Of a stretch of DNA of 64,000 nt, positions 57,601 through 64,000 are shown in pieces. Each line of letters begins with the position of its first letter. Within the stretch, counting starts at the first letter, position 1. The notes under the pieces are model-generated. The model was given only the letters and a program-made list of their open reading frames with translations, was not told the origin of the DNA and did not search any database. The DNA is from Molothrus aeneus (lineage: Eukaryota; Chordata; Aves; Passeriformes; Icteridae): contig NC_089648.1 in NCBI RefSeq assembly GCF_037042795.1, positions 7,467,501 to 7,531,500 of the forward strand, in the 5' to 3' direction. The position numbers were made by a program, and so were the translations under genes.

Positions 57601-60600
57601 AGATGCCATTGGGAAAACTGAGCAAGCGACAGATCCAGAGTGCATACTCCATCCTGAATGAGGTTCAGCAGGTGAGCATAAAAGAGATGTTAGAGCAAAA
57701 AGGGAATTCAGAAGTTGTTCTGGGCTCAGTGGGGTGAATGCTGAGCTGTGCATTCTCTCTCTCTGGCAAAGAGGATGTGGCTTCCATGGGTAACCAGTTA
57801 GTTCTCTTCACTGTTGTACCAGTGTGGGCAGTACTTGTGTCTTCAGCAGTTTTGTAGCATAAACTTTAGGCTGTGCCAAACATAAATGGCAGCTGAGCAA
57901 ATGAAGCTGGTGCCTTGATCTAGGAGTGAGCTGGTGTTTCCACCCCAAAGGAGTCTGTCAGAGGATGAGAATAAAGGTTGACACAGGAAAGGGTCTGGTT
58001 TGATAACGTTGCTGTATTTATACATTGTGATCTGAACCATTCCAGAATCACTATGCAGTATTGCCTTTACAGATTGCAAAAATGTACCAGCATAACCCAT
58101 GGCTTTGTGTCACAGGCTCTTTGGCAAAGCATAGATACAGGAATTTCTTCAGATGCTAGAATAGACCAAAATCTTGACAAGGATATGCACTACCTAAATG
58201 TCCTGAAGACTTTATTTTGCCCTCCAGAACATAATCCCCATTGGATTTTTCTCATACACAATTCCACGTATTTCTGTGCAAATACTGTGACTTGCTGCAT
58301 GCAAGACACTTAAATAGAATTGTTCTTTTGAGTCCTGTGAGACTAAAGCATAAGCACTGTTTGCATTGCTGCTCCTGTGTTAGTCCCTAAGCATCTTGTG
58401 TGTTTTATTGCTATGGAGACTTAGTCTTACTCAGTAATTTTCTTTGGTGCTTTTGTCTTGTCTAGGCAGTTTCTGACAGTGGTTCAGAATCCCAGATTTT
58501 GGACCTCTCCAACCGCTTCTATACGCTGATTCCTCATGACTTTGGGATGAAGAAGCCACCTCTCCTAAATAACTTGGAATACATTCAGGTATTGGCTAGA
58601 AACTGTTTTTTGCAAATGTTGGTTGCAGGAAATGGGTCTTGATGTCAGACATCTAACACAGAGAATATGTGAGGTTTAACACTTACTTAACCTCATAAAA
58701 GCAGAGATTAAAGTAAGCATTAAAACCTCACAAGCCAAAAGATAATCTGAAGAAAAACGAGTTTAACCTCATGCTTTCATGAGGTTAAACTTGTTTTTGT
58801 TCAGGATATCTTCTTGTTTGTTTATGTGCACGTGTCTGTGTAAATAGGTATATGCATAAGATAGTAGAAGATAGAGATGTTATTTAACATATTTTATTAT
58901 GTTTAGGTGTGTATATATATTAAAGACAGTTTTGTTTTGTTATTAGATGGCACCACGTGGCCAGTGATTGTCAGACACTTTTTTAATTTGGGATATCCCA
59001 GACTTATTCTGAACATGTCAAAGGCCTAAGTAACAAAACATTACCTGTTTCAATTCTTCAGGCTAAAGTGCAGATGTTGGACAACTTGCTTGATATTGAG
59101 GTTGCTTACAGCCTTCTCAGAGGTGGAAATGAAGATGGAGATAAAGACCCAATTGACATCAACTATGAAAAACTTAAAACAGATATTAAGGTAAAGGAAA
59201 TAAAAGGCAATGAGTGGCTGTGAATAAAACTGATGTCCTGTTAGTATGGAGTAAAATAAATCACCCAAACTGTAACTGGACAGGTCTATGGAACTGAGGT
59301 GGGTTAAGGAACTGGAGCATGCGTTCAAGGAGATGCAGAAAGAGCTGAGCTGTTTTGACCTGGAGAAAAGAAAGCTCAAGGGATATTGTATCAATATCTA
59401 GGTGTAGGTGATGGGAGAAAGAAGGAAAGAGGAGAGAGGCAGGCTTTCCTCAGTGGTTTCCAGTGACAAGAGGCAGTGGGCACGAACTGAAATAGAGCAA
59501 TTTGTGTTTAAACAAAAGAAAAAGCTTCTGTTGATGATGTTTTGGTTTTTTTAATTTGTTTGCTCTGACGGTGGTCAAACACTGGAAAACGTTGCCCAGA
59601 GAGGCCGTGGAGGCTCTCTTCTTGGAGGTGTTGAAAGCTGGACTGGATTCAGTCCTTGGCTGACCCTTCTTTGAGTGGAATTGAAAATCATCTCAATTTC
59701 CAGCATTGTCTCAGACATTCTGTGGCTGTCTGTATATTTGTGGATCTTCTCTAGCTAGGATAGTATTTCCACTTAAATGGTTGAGGAGGTTTAAAGGGTG
59801 CAGTTGCAGGCATAGGGTGGATGCTGCCATGTTATAAGATGGCTGCTAGTTTGTGTGCTGAGGAAACTTCTCATTTGCCTGTTTGCAGGTTGTTGACAAA
59901 GATTCAGAAGAAGCCAAGATTATCAAACAATATGTGAAGAACACTCATGCTGCTACGCACAATGCATATGACCTCAAAGTTGTGGATGTAAGCTGGGCAA
60001 TGATGGGGTTTATCTTTGGGAAGATGGACTCTCCTAGGTTGACTTGCTTGTTGGCAATTGCCTTATATTTTTGAGTAGCTTACTCAGTTTCCTCTGTTGC
60101 AGGGATGATTTGATAGAACACTTTCTTTTAATTAGAATAGCAAAAGTCTAGGCAGAGATGAATCTAATGAGGTGTTTTTGCTTTGGTGTTTTTATTTTAA
60201 TTTAATTTGCCTCAAAGGGAAGGTGGAGGAGTAATCATCTGAAATTGAACCTTATTTCATTGAATGATTTTTTCAGAAAAATAGAGCCTCATGAAAATGC
60301 AGAAGAAAAGGTGGAGAAGTAATCAATAACAAGTACTGCATGATTGCTGCCACCTCTTTTTTGCTAGCCTGACACAGCCAATTACAAACACCAAAACCCA
60401 CCCTGATCAATTTCCCTAGCAGATCAATGTACATTGCAGATCGGATGTTTTTTTTTTTTTCTTCTCCCCTCTTGACGAATTGCATGAAGTTAATGGTTTA
60501 TTTTCTTGGTTCTCCTTTTCCTCCTATCCTCTTGTGAACTGAAGATCTTCAGGATTGAGCGTGAGGGGGAGAGCCAGCGTTACAAGCCCTTCAAGCAGCT

Positions 60601-62698
60601 CCACAACCGCCAGCTGCTGTGGCACGGCTCCCGCACCACCAACTTCGCCGGCATCCTCTCGCAGGGCCTGCGGATAGCTCCACCTGAAGCTCCTGTGGTG
60701 GGTGAAACAGCTTCTCTGGCTGTCTGCATCCCTGTGCTCAGGCAGGGACAGCCTAAAGAAGGGAATTGCTGTGTGGGGCGGGCCCTGCGTTATCTGCCAC
60801 CGTTTAGACAACGTCGTGTCCCCCGAGTGGGTTGCGCATTGGTGTCCACAAGAGCTTGAGTTGCTCTCCTGGGAGCCCAGCCAGGTGGACTCAGTGCTGC
60901 TTTTGGGTTATTTGATCACCCCAATTTTATTTATTTATTTATTTATTCATTTATTTCCTTCTTGCAGACCGGCTACATGTTTGGGAAAGGCATCTATTTT
61001 GCAGACATGGTGTCCAAGAGTGCAAACTACTGTCACACATCTCAAGCCGATCCCATAGGTTTAGTACTACTGGGAGAAGTCGCCCTTGGAAATATGTACG
61101 TAACTTGCAGAGAGTATTTGCCACGTGTGCTTAATACATCCTCATGGAAGGTGATGCTAAGATTGCAAGCCTTCTCTTCAGTGTGAAGAAGAAGCACGTG
61201 TTTTTTCTTCAAAAACAAGATCTGTTTTTTCTCAAAATGAGAGCTATTGTTTCAGGTCTAGCAGAATCTTGTACAAAATGCTAACATTGTTAAAATTAGT
61301 AACCAAGACAAAGAAAGTTTGAGTTTCAGAAGGCTGGAATTTAGATTAACTCTACATTAACTCATCATAAACTAAAACCTGAAAATTCTGTGATTTCTTT
61401 TTTTTAATTAAATATTTTAAGATGAATGTAAAGTGCTATTGTGTGTTCTTTGTGCTGTCCAGGTACGAACTAAAGAATGCTTCCCACATCACAAAATTGC
61501 CCAAGGGAAAACACAGTGTCAAAGGTAAGCATTAGTAGTTGTCATAAGTAATCTGTAATTGATGGCAGACTTGGTTGTGTTGCTTAGCAAAGAGAGCTAT
61601 AGTCACTTCTTAGCTGTACTTCCTTTAAGAAGTTGCATAATGTTGCCCTTTAGTTGCATCAGGATGTGTATGGGGTGTTTTAAGATGCAAGTTAATACAC
61701 TCTGAGTGTTAAGGCTGAAGGTGCTGAAGTTCAGGAGGAAACTTCTATTTGATGTTACACTGGAGAAAATATAAAGTACATTCTCCATCTTCTTACTTGC
61801 TTTCATCATTACAATACTGTGTATTTTAGAAGTGAGATGAATAGATCAGAAGAGTCATTGTTTAGCTTTCAAAGTGGCTTAGAAGCTGGTACAGAAGGGA
61901 AAAGCTAGGAATAAAAGTTCAGATGGAACAACTGCTCTCATTACACTTCTATCTGCAAAAAGTGTCATAAATTGAAGAAGAAGATGAGAGAAAAGACTTA
62001 GCTGTCTAACTCAAGCAAAAGAGATGGTAATCATGACTGTCTTCTGTACTAAGATGGGAGATTGAAGAAAAGGATCTTCAGTAATGAGTGGCTTATCTTA
62101 AACTATTCATTTTGAGAGGCTTAAAAAATAAGTTGCCTAAAAGAGAATAAAAAGTGGTTTTGCATCTTTTTCTATACATACTACTCATGTTCTTATGGAT
62201 GTCAAATCAGATTTATATTGAAAATTTCAATTCAGAGAATAAGAATTGGTTTGTTGTACTTGTCTGAAAATGCTGCAATGTGCATTAATGGAGTTAGGAT
62301 ATGAGAGCTACAAATCTGTTCTGGCTTAGCTTTGATCATACAGATTAGACAATTAACAGTTGAAAGTCTAAAATTCTCATTTTTCATGTAACAGAGTACA
62401 ACTGCCATAAATATGGTGATGCTGAATTTAATAAATAGTATTCTTCATGTTCTGTTGAAGATCCTTCTACACTTGATTTAAAAGTATATGTGAAGTAGTA
62501 TTTGCTGGCTGGATCATTTCCTTTTTGTGCAAAGTCTGTATTTGTCTCCTAGATTTGAAACTAATGTTGTTTTTCCTTTCTAGGCTTGGGCAAAACTGCT
62601 CCTGATCCCACAGCCACGACCACCCTTGGAGGTGTAGAGGTTCCCTTAGGGAATGGGATCTCCACAGGAATTAATGATACCTGTCTTCTGTATAATGA
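32636..62698 (+). CDS. PARP1: PARP1, poly(ADP-ribose) polymerase 1; 22 coding exons, 3' end outside window
   Basis: Nuclear enzyme that senses DNA strand breaks and uses NAD+ to build poly(ADP-ribose) on itself, histones and other proteins. Twenty-two exons join in frame to 984 codons plus two bases; every intron is GT-AG. Visible in order: Zn1 (C21, C24, H53, C56), Zn2 (C125, C128, H159, C162), bipartite nuclear localisation signal with caspase site (207-225), Zn3 (C294, C297, C310, C320), BRCT (about 384-475), Lys/Ser-rich automodification linker, WGR (W586-G587-R588), helical domain (about 659-776) and ADP-ribosyltransferase domain from about 785, with H859 and Y893 of the H-Y-E triad. The catalytic Glu (985) codon is split by intron 22. 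About 26 C-terminal residues and the 3' UTR lie past base 64000. The start was chosen because it gives the conserved N-terminus MAEPAEKLYR and has purine at -3 and G at +4. No frameshift or premature stop was found. Exons were delimited by eye against remembered human PARP1. Confidence 0.97.
33633..33662 (+). repeat. (GT)15 microsatellite
   Basis: Uninterrupted GT run in intron 1, inside the CpG island. Confidence 0.95.
33717..33732 (+). repeat. (GGAT)n microsatellite
   Basis: Four GGAT units just downstream of the GT run in intron 1, preceded by a further GGATGGAT. Confidence 0.85.
35221..35744 (-). mobile_element. Probable solo LTR in PARP1 intron 1
   Basis: AT-rich block with sharp composition change. 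Read on the minus strand it starts TGTGGGAATCTAC and ends CGTTCCCAGCA (TG...CA), with an AATAAA signal about 35 bp before that end, as expected of an LTR. I could not confirm a target-site duplication. It is antisense to PARP1. Confidence 0.5.
36180..36548 (-). mobile_element. CR1 LINE fragment in PARP1 intron 1
   Basis: Starts with cacagggtcatggaatagtt followed by tggtctgaaaggggccctga, the reversed CR1 3' end. It continues through tcaggttgctcagagctcca and the cttcacaggagaggttcttc segment typical of CR1. 5'-truncated and antisense to the gene. Confidence 0.8.
37134..37296 (+). CDS. PARP1: PARP1 exon 2
   Basis: Begins SPMFDGKVPH and completes zinc finger 1 with ligands H53 and C56. F44 and V48, which contact broken DNA ends in human PARP1, are kept. 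The loop after C56 is two residues shorter than in human, offset by a longer glycine-rich linker. It ends in phase 1 before gtaggc. Intron 2 (492 bp) shows nothing notable. Confidence 0.96.
37789..37907 (+). CDS. PARP1: PARP1 exon 3
   Basis: Starts with a Gly/Glu-rich linker, then SLNDFAAEYAKSNRSTCKGC, giving zinc finger 2 ligands C125 and C128. With exon 2 it totals 94 codons. Acceptor is ttctccag, donor gtaaaa. Intron 3 (733 bp) shows nothing recognised. Confidence 0.96.
38641..38855 (+). CDS. PARP1: PARP1 exon 4
   Basis: Begins GQIRISKKM and carries the second half of zinc finger 2, with H159 and C162 in WYHPDCF. It ends in phase 2 after KSE plus two bases of a Gly codon. Intron 4 is the longest (5332 bp). 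It holds a small irregular repeat at 43.6 kb and otherwise nothing I recognise. Confidence 0.96.
43580..43690 (+). repeat. Irregular repeat with ggaaatac cores and ctagg boxes
   Basis: The octamer ggaaatac recurs at 43590, 43606, 43628, 43649 and 43665, spaced 16, 22, 21 and 16 bp, with intervening cctagg or actagg palindromes. It sits near the 3' end of intron 4. Confidence 0.7.
44188..44284 (+). CDS. PARP1: PARP1 exon 5 (nuclear localisation signal and caspase site)
   Basis: Encodes the bipartite nuclear localisation signal KRK (207-209) plus KKKQKK (220-225). Between them is the caspase cleavage motif, here EEVD-G ending at D214, where human and mouse have DEVD-G. The rest is Lys/Glu/Gln-rich. 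One residue is missing relative to human after G215. Intron 5 (1362 bp) shows nothing recognised. Confidence 0.96.
45647..45763 (+). CDS. PARP1: PARP1 exon 6
   Basis: Thirty-nine codons, phase 0 at both ends. It forms the helical N-terminal part of the zinc finger 3 region (ELIWGIKDEL, then CSTNDLKELLIANKQ). Intron 6 (2184 bp) is the most repeat-laden: a CR1 fragment split by one LTR and followed by a second LTR, plus a GT run near the next acceptor. Confidence 0.96.
46455..46486 (-). mobile_element. CR1 LINE fragment, left piece (split by LTR)
   Basis: Carries aggattgtaaatgggttgga followed by ttggaagga, the reversed CR1 3' end. The element resumes on the far side of the inserted LTR. Confidence 0.65.
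46487..46881 (-). mobile_element. Solo LTR nested in CR1 (intron 6)
   Basis: Starts tgttgtattttcggggtccc and ends atgacagtgaca. Read on the minus strand it opens TGTCACTGTCAT, has AATAAATTAGCCTTCTGAG before its 3' end, and ends GAAAATACAACA. It matches the copies at 1848 and 28621. Flanks are CR1 on both sides; a clear target-site duplication is not visible. Antisense to PARP1. Confidence 0.8.
46884..47425 (-). mobile_element. CR1 LINE fragment, right piece
   Basis: Resumes with gactctgaagatctctttcc and follows CR1 order through gatcaggttgctcaaagcct, ctgggcaacctgttccagtg and the cttcacaggagagatgctca region to about 47425. This gives one element of roughly 570 bp interrupted by an LTR. Confidence 0.8.
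47432..47722 (-). mobile_element. Short solo LTR with 6-bp target-site duplication (intron 6)
   Basis: A 291-bp unit with TG...CA ends flanked by the direct repeat ggggtg (47426-47431 and 47723-47728). The minus strand carries AATAAA, then CCTTCTGAACCATGGAGTCA, the same 3' motif as the other LTRs here. A six-base duplication suits class II (ERVK-like) integration. Antisense to PARP1. Confidence 0.72.
47880..47897 (+). repeat. (GT)n microsatellite
   Basis: Short GT run about 50 bp before the exon 7 acceptor. Confidence 0.85.
47948..48124 (+). CDS. PARP1: PARP1 exon 7 (zinc finger 3 core)
   Basis: Fifty-nine codons, phase 0. All four zinc finger 3 ligands are here: C294, C297, C310 and C320. 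W317 in TAWTKC matches human W318, which couples break sensing to the catalytic domain. Acceptor ctgtag, donor gtgagt. Intron 7 (383 bp) shows nothing notable. Confidence 0.97.
48508..48649 (+). CDS. PARP1: PARP1 exon 8
   Basis: Starts EFREIPYLKKF, the end of the zinc finger 3 module. It then gives a Ser/Ala/Pro-rich linker toward BRCT (about residues 361-383), the least conserved stretch against human. It ends in phase 1 before gtaaat. Intron 8 (1549 bp) ends with a 40-bp tandem duplication. Confidence 0.95.
50072..50151 (+). repeat. 40-bp tandem duplication, two copies
   Basis: The 40-bp unit beginning agagagggggtgatgcc occurs twice head to tail (50072-50111 and 50112-50151) with one difference (cat versus cgt). 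It lies 48 bp before the exon 9 acceptor. Confidence 0.9.
50199..50339 (+). CDS. PARP1: PARP1 exon 9 (BRCT, first part)
   Basis: Begins with the split Asp codon, then KPLTNMKILVVGKLSKNKEE, the first strand and helix of the BRCT fold from about residue 384. It ends ANKATLCIST in phase 1. Acceptor acctttag, donor gtgagc. Intron 9 (719 bp) shows nothing recognised. Confidence 0.95.
51059..51301 (+). CDS. PARP1: PARP1 exon 10 (BRCT end and automodification linker)
   Basis: Eighty-one codons' worth of sequence. It finishes BRCT (KKMEEVKEAKVRVVSEAFLQ) and enters the Lys/Ser-rich linker (KNSKPPSTKSAGKVKEEQ), where human PARP1 is automodified on serines preceded by lysine. Several Lys-Ser pairs are retained. 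The linker diverges from human and is shorter. Intron 10 (957 bp) shows nothing recognised. Confidence 0.95.
52259..52327 (+). CDS. PARP1: PARP1 exon 11
   Basis: A 69-bp exon: GPSKSEKKMKLTVKGGAAVD. S516 in KSEKK aligns with human S519, a reported ADP-ribosylated serine. Acceptor cactgcag, donor gtgagt, phase 1 at both ends, so skipping it would keep the frame. Intron 11 (789 bp) shows nothing recognised. Confidence 0.94.
53117..53249 (+). CDS. PARP1: PARP1 exon 12 (WGR, first part)
   Basis: Encodes the start of the WGR domain: KIFSATLGLVDIVKGTNSYY then KLQLLEDDREN, nearly identical to human. It ends in phase 2 inside an Arg codon before gtgagt. Intron 12 (1179 bp) shows nothing recognised. 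Confidence 0.96.
54429..54624 (+). CDS. PARP1: PARP1 exon 13 (WGR core)
   Basis: Contains the eponymous W586-G587-R588 in VFRSWGRVGTVIG, then NFTKYPKKFYPLEIDYGQ. The human equivalent R591 links DNA binding to the helical domain. Ends in phase 0, donor gtaacc. Intron 13 (1273 bp) shows nothing recognised. Confidence 0.97.
55898..56026 (+). CDS. PARP1: PARP1 exon 14 (helical domain start)
   Basis: Forty-three codons. DEEAVRKLT leads into KLAKPIQDLIKMIFDVESMK, helix 1 region of the autoinhibitory helical domain. Acceptor cttccag, donor gtgact, phase 0. Intron 14 (1561 bp) shows nothing recognised. Confidence 0.96.
57588..57671 (+). CDS. PARP1: PARP1 exon 15
   Basis: Twenty-eight codons, phase 0: IDLQKMPLGKLSKRQIQSAY then SILNEVQQ, the KMPLGKLS motif typical of DNA-dependent PARP helical domains. 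Acceptor ttatcag, donor gtgagc. Intron 15 (794 bp) shows nothing recognised. Confidence 0.96.
58466..58588 (+). CDS. PARP1: PARP1 exon 16
   Basis: Forty-one codons, phase 0: ILDLSNRFYTLIPHDFGMKK then PPLLNNLEYIQ. Part of the helical domain. Human has ADSVQ where this bird has LEYIQ. Intron 16 (473 bp) contains two adjacent inverted repeats, one forming a long near-perfect hairpin. Confidence 0.96.
58669..58731 (+). repeat. Imperfect inverted repeat in intron 16
   Basis: The left arm gtgaggtttaacacttactt (58669-58688) pairs imperfectly with 58708-58731, whose reverse complement reads gtgaggttttaatgcttact. It lies immediately before the stronger hairpin at 58731-58820 and shares the gaggtttaa core with it. 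Confidence 0.6.
58731..58820 (+). other. 90-nt near-perfect hairpin in PARP1 intron 16
   Basis: Arms 58731-58773 and 58778-58820 are reverse complements at 36 of 43 positions, with loop cttt. As RNA in the gene's sense three mismatches become G-U wobbles, leaving about 39 of 43 paired. The inner 21 bp around gtttaacctcatg have a single mismatch. The size resembles a microRNA precursor, but the loop is very short and it matches no microRNA I recall. Confidence 0.75.
59062..59190 (+). CDS. PARP1: PARP1 exon 17
   Basis: Forty-three codons, phase 0: MLDNLLDIEVAYSLLRGG, then an acidic loop (NEDGDKDPID) and INYEKLKTDIK. It closes the helical domain and enters the transferase domain. Intron 17 (698 bp) carries a sense-oriented CR1 fragment. 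Confidence 0.96.
59285..59700 (+). mobile_element. CR1 LINE fragment, sense orientation (intron 17)
   Basis: Runs in CR1 coding direction. The clearest match is the segment around aaacgttgcccagagaggcc, gtggaggctctcttcttgga and the following ggactggattcagtccttgg. Earlier parts (ggagaaaagaaagctcaagg) also fit. The 3' terminal octamer repeats are not evident. Confidence 0.7.
59889..59987 (+). CDS. PARP1: PARP1 exon 18
   Basis: Thirty-three codons, phase 0: VVDKDSEEAKIIKQYVKNTH then AATHNAYDLKVVD, the first strand and helix of the ADP-ribosyltransferase domain. Acceptor gtttgcag, donor gtaagc. Intron 18 (557 bp) shows nothing recognised beyond a T-rich tract. Confidence 0.96.
60545..60697 (+). 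CDS. PARP1: PARP1 exon 19 (NAD+ site, catalytic His)
   Basis: Fifty-one codons, phase 0. Contains LLWHGSRTTNFAGILSQGLR with H859 (human H862), the first residue of the H-Y-E triad, and the following Gly that holds the nicotinamide amide. Acceptor aactgaag after a pyrimidine tract, donor gtgggt. Third positions are GC-rich. Intron 19 (270 bp) ends with a TTTA repeat. Confidence 0.97.
60925..60957 (+). repeat. (TTTA)n microsatellite
   Basis: About eight TTTA-type units, one with a c, directly before the exon 20 acceptor. It may form part of the pyrimidine-rich acceptor context. Confidence 0.85.
60968..61095 (+). CDS. PARP1: PARP1 exon 20 (catalytic Tyr)
   Basis: Encodes TGYMFGKGIYFADMVSKSAN then YCHTSQADPIGLVLLGEVAL. 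Y893 (human Y896) and Y904 (human Y907) line the nicotinamide pocket, with K900 and S901 between. It ends in phase 2 within the Met codon, donor gtacgt. Intron 20 (367 bp) shows nothing notable. Confidence 0.97.
61463..61524 (+). CDS. PARP1: PARP1 exon 21
   Basis: A 62-bp exon: completes Met, then YELKNASHITKLPKGKHSVK. Ends in phase 1 within a Gly codon. Acceptor gctgtccag, donor gtaagc. Intron 21 (1059 bp) shows nothing recognised. Confidence 0.96.
62584..62698 (+). CDS. PARP1: PARP1 exon 22 (last exon in window)
   Basis: GLGKTAPDPTATTTLGGVEV then PLGNGISTGINDTCLLYN, followed by the bases GA of the catalytic Glu codon (residue 985, human E988). Donor gtatcc. Intron 22 runs to the window end (over 1300 bp). 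I searched it for the expected C-terminal exon and did not find it, so that exon lies further on. Confidence 0.94.
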
Positions 62699-62793
62699 GT
62701 ATCCTTTGCTGTTACGTTGGCTGCACACGGTGTTTGAGTGTCACTGCATTTTCAGGACCTCACTAAGGCCAGTTAGGAGTTTTGCCTCACTGT

Positions 62794-62818
62794 GTTTGGT
62801 TTGGTTTGGTTTGGTTTA
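62794..62818 (+). repeat. (GTTTG)n microsatellite
   Basis: Five units in intron 22, 95 bp after the exon 22 donor. Confidence 0.85.
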
Positions 62819-64000
62819 GATCTGCTTTGGGGAGTATTTGCAGACAATCTCTTCTGCAAGGGGGATGATTTTTACTGTTGCTGCACCTAAATTGTCATTC
62901 TGCAAAAAAAAAGGAAACAATACACATTCCAATAGCTGTTCCCCAACAGGAACAAAAGTTATTGGAGTGATCAGGCAAAACTGCTGTAGTGTCTTGCCCA
63001 GAGATGTGCCAGAACTGGGGGAGGGAGGGGAATGCAGCCTGTGATTTCTCATCACTCCAGTCTGGTTTCTCCCTCATGGTGCTGTGGTATGCCAGCTTGG
63101 CCAGGAGGAGGTGGGAGAGCTAGCTCTGTGCTCTTGCACTCTCTCAGCACATCTTTTGAGTTCCCCAGACCTCTGCAAGTGTTGAGGTATGCCCCAAATG
63201 CCTAGCAGAGATGTAGCCATTAAGTCTCTTCCAGGAAGAAGTGCCTTCAAATCAATTAGTGCTTTAAATCCACAAGAATGCAAATAAGTGATGTCTAAGG
63301 TCCAGCTGGCTCTCTTCACTGCCAGTGAAGCAGGCAACCCAGTAATGCAAACTCTGGGTTTATAGGAACTGCCTTTGGCCTTGGTGAGCTGTTTTCCTCC
63401 CCCAGGGAGTCTGGGCAACACAAATCATGGCAATACTGGTTTTATCTTGAGTTTTCTTAAATATACACCATCTGTCAGGTGATGAGCTATAATACAGTTG
63501 ATATTAGCTAGTTGAGATAACATGATGTGTATTTATTTTACACTTTGGGATTAGAGGTAAGTTTGAGGCCTAAAACATTGTGAAACAAATAGATGAGCTG
63601 GGACTGTCTCTGGAAAAACAAGAATGTGCAAGCACTGACAATCATTGTAGAGCTCTTGTCTGTGATTCCAGTTTAGGTTTTTTAGTGGGAAATTAAGAAG
63701 GCATTAATGACTGTGCTGGAAGGTAGCAATAGAACTGCAATTACAATTGTAAATGCTGGATCTGAATCTATAGCTCTCATTTAAGCTATATGACTTCTGC
63801 CTAGATATCAAGAGAGATGTGTGTTACTCTGACAAAAAATAATTTTCAGGAGCCACAGCCCTGTATCTAAGTCAGTTCACCTGCCTGTCACTCAGGATTC
63901 CTTCTGCACTATTCTCCACAGAACTTAACTGCTTGTTCCTAAGTATTGTATAAAACATTTTCAGAATCATGGAAAAGTCAGATTTAAAGGTTTGTGGTTT

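Noticed and set aside
62699..64000. Possible PARP1 exon 23
   Set aside because: I read every AG in this stretch for a sequence encoding YIVYDIAQVN or a similar C-terminus and found none. The final exon must lie beyond the window.

Overview
This is a vertebrate nuclear window, almost certainly from a bird and probably a songbird. Introns are GT-AG and compact. The interspersed repeats are chicken-repeat-1 (CR1) LINE fragments plus many solo LTRs of types I recognise from passerine genomes. The species assignment rests on remembered repeat families, not on a search.

The one gene I can support is PARP1 (poly(ADP-ribose) polymerase 1) on the + strand. It runs from a strong start codon at 32636 to the end of the window. 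Twenty-two coding exons join in frame into 984 codons plus two bases. Residue numbering tracks human PARP1 with a final offset of -3, so the full protein should be about 1011 residues. The last coding exon and the 3' UTR lie beyond base 64000. Domains are in the usual order: three zinc fingers, nuclear localisation signal with caspase site, BRCT, automodification linker, WGR, helical domain and ADP-ribosyltransferase domain. Visible zinc ligands and catalytic residues are intact.

Layout: 1-32.0 kb is intergenic. I found no convincing exon there. It holds solo LTRs (about 1.85, 6.9, 9.9, 13.6, 17.0, 19.1, 20.2, 28.6, 30.6 and 31.3 kb), CR1 fragments (5.1 and 32.0 kb), a 28-bp minisatellite at 10.84 kb with a short inverted copy at 14.1 kb, and simple repeats. 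From about 32.3 to 34.0 kb is the CpG island with the PARP1 promoter and exon 1. From 34 to 64 kb are the PARP1 introns and exons, with LTRs and CR1 fragments in introns 1, 6 and 17.

I see no operon, CRISPR array, phage or other multi-gene system. The most interesting signals are small: a 90-nt near-perfect hairpin in intron 16, an Asp-to-Glu change at P4 of the PARP1 caspase site, a minisatellite whose copy number differs about fivefold between two inverted copies, and a fold-back duplication inside a CR1 element.
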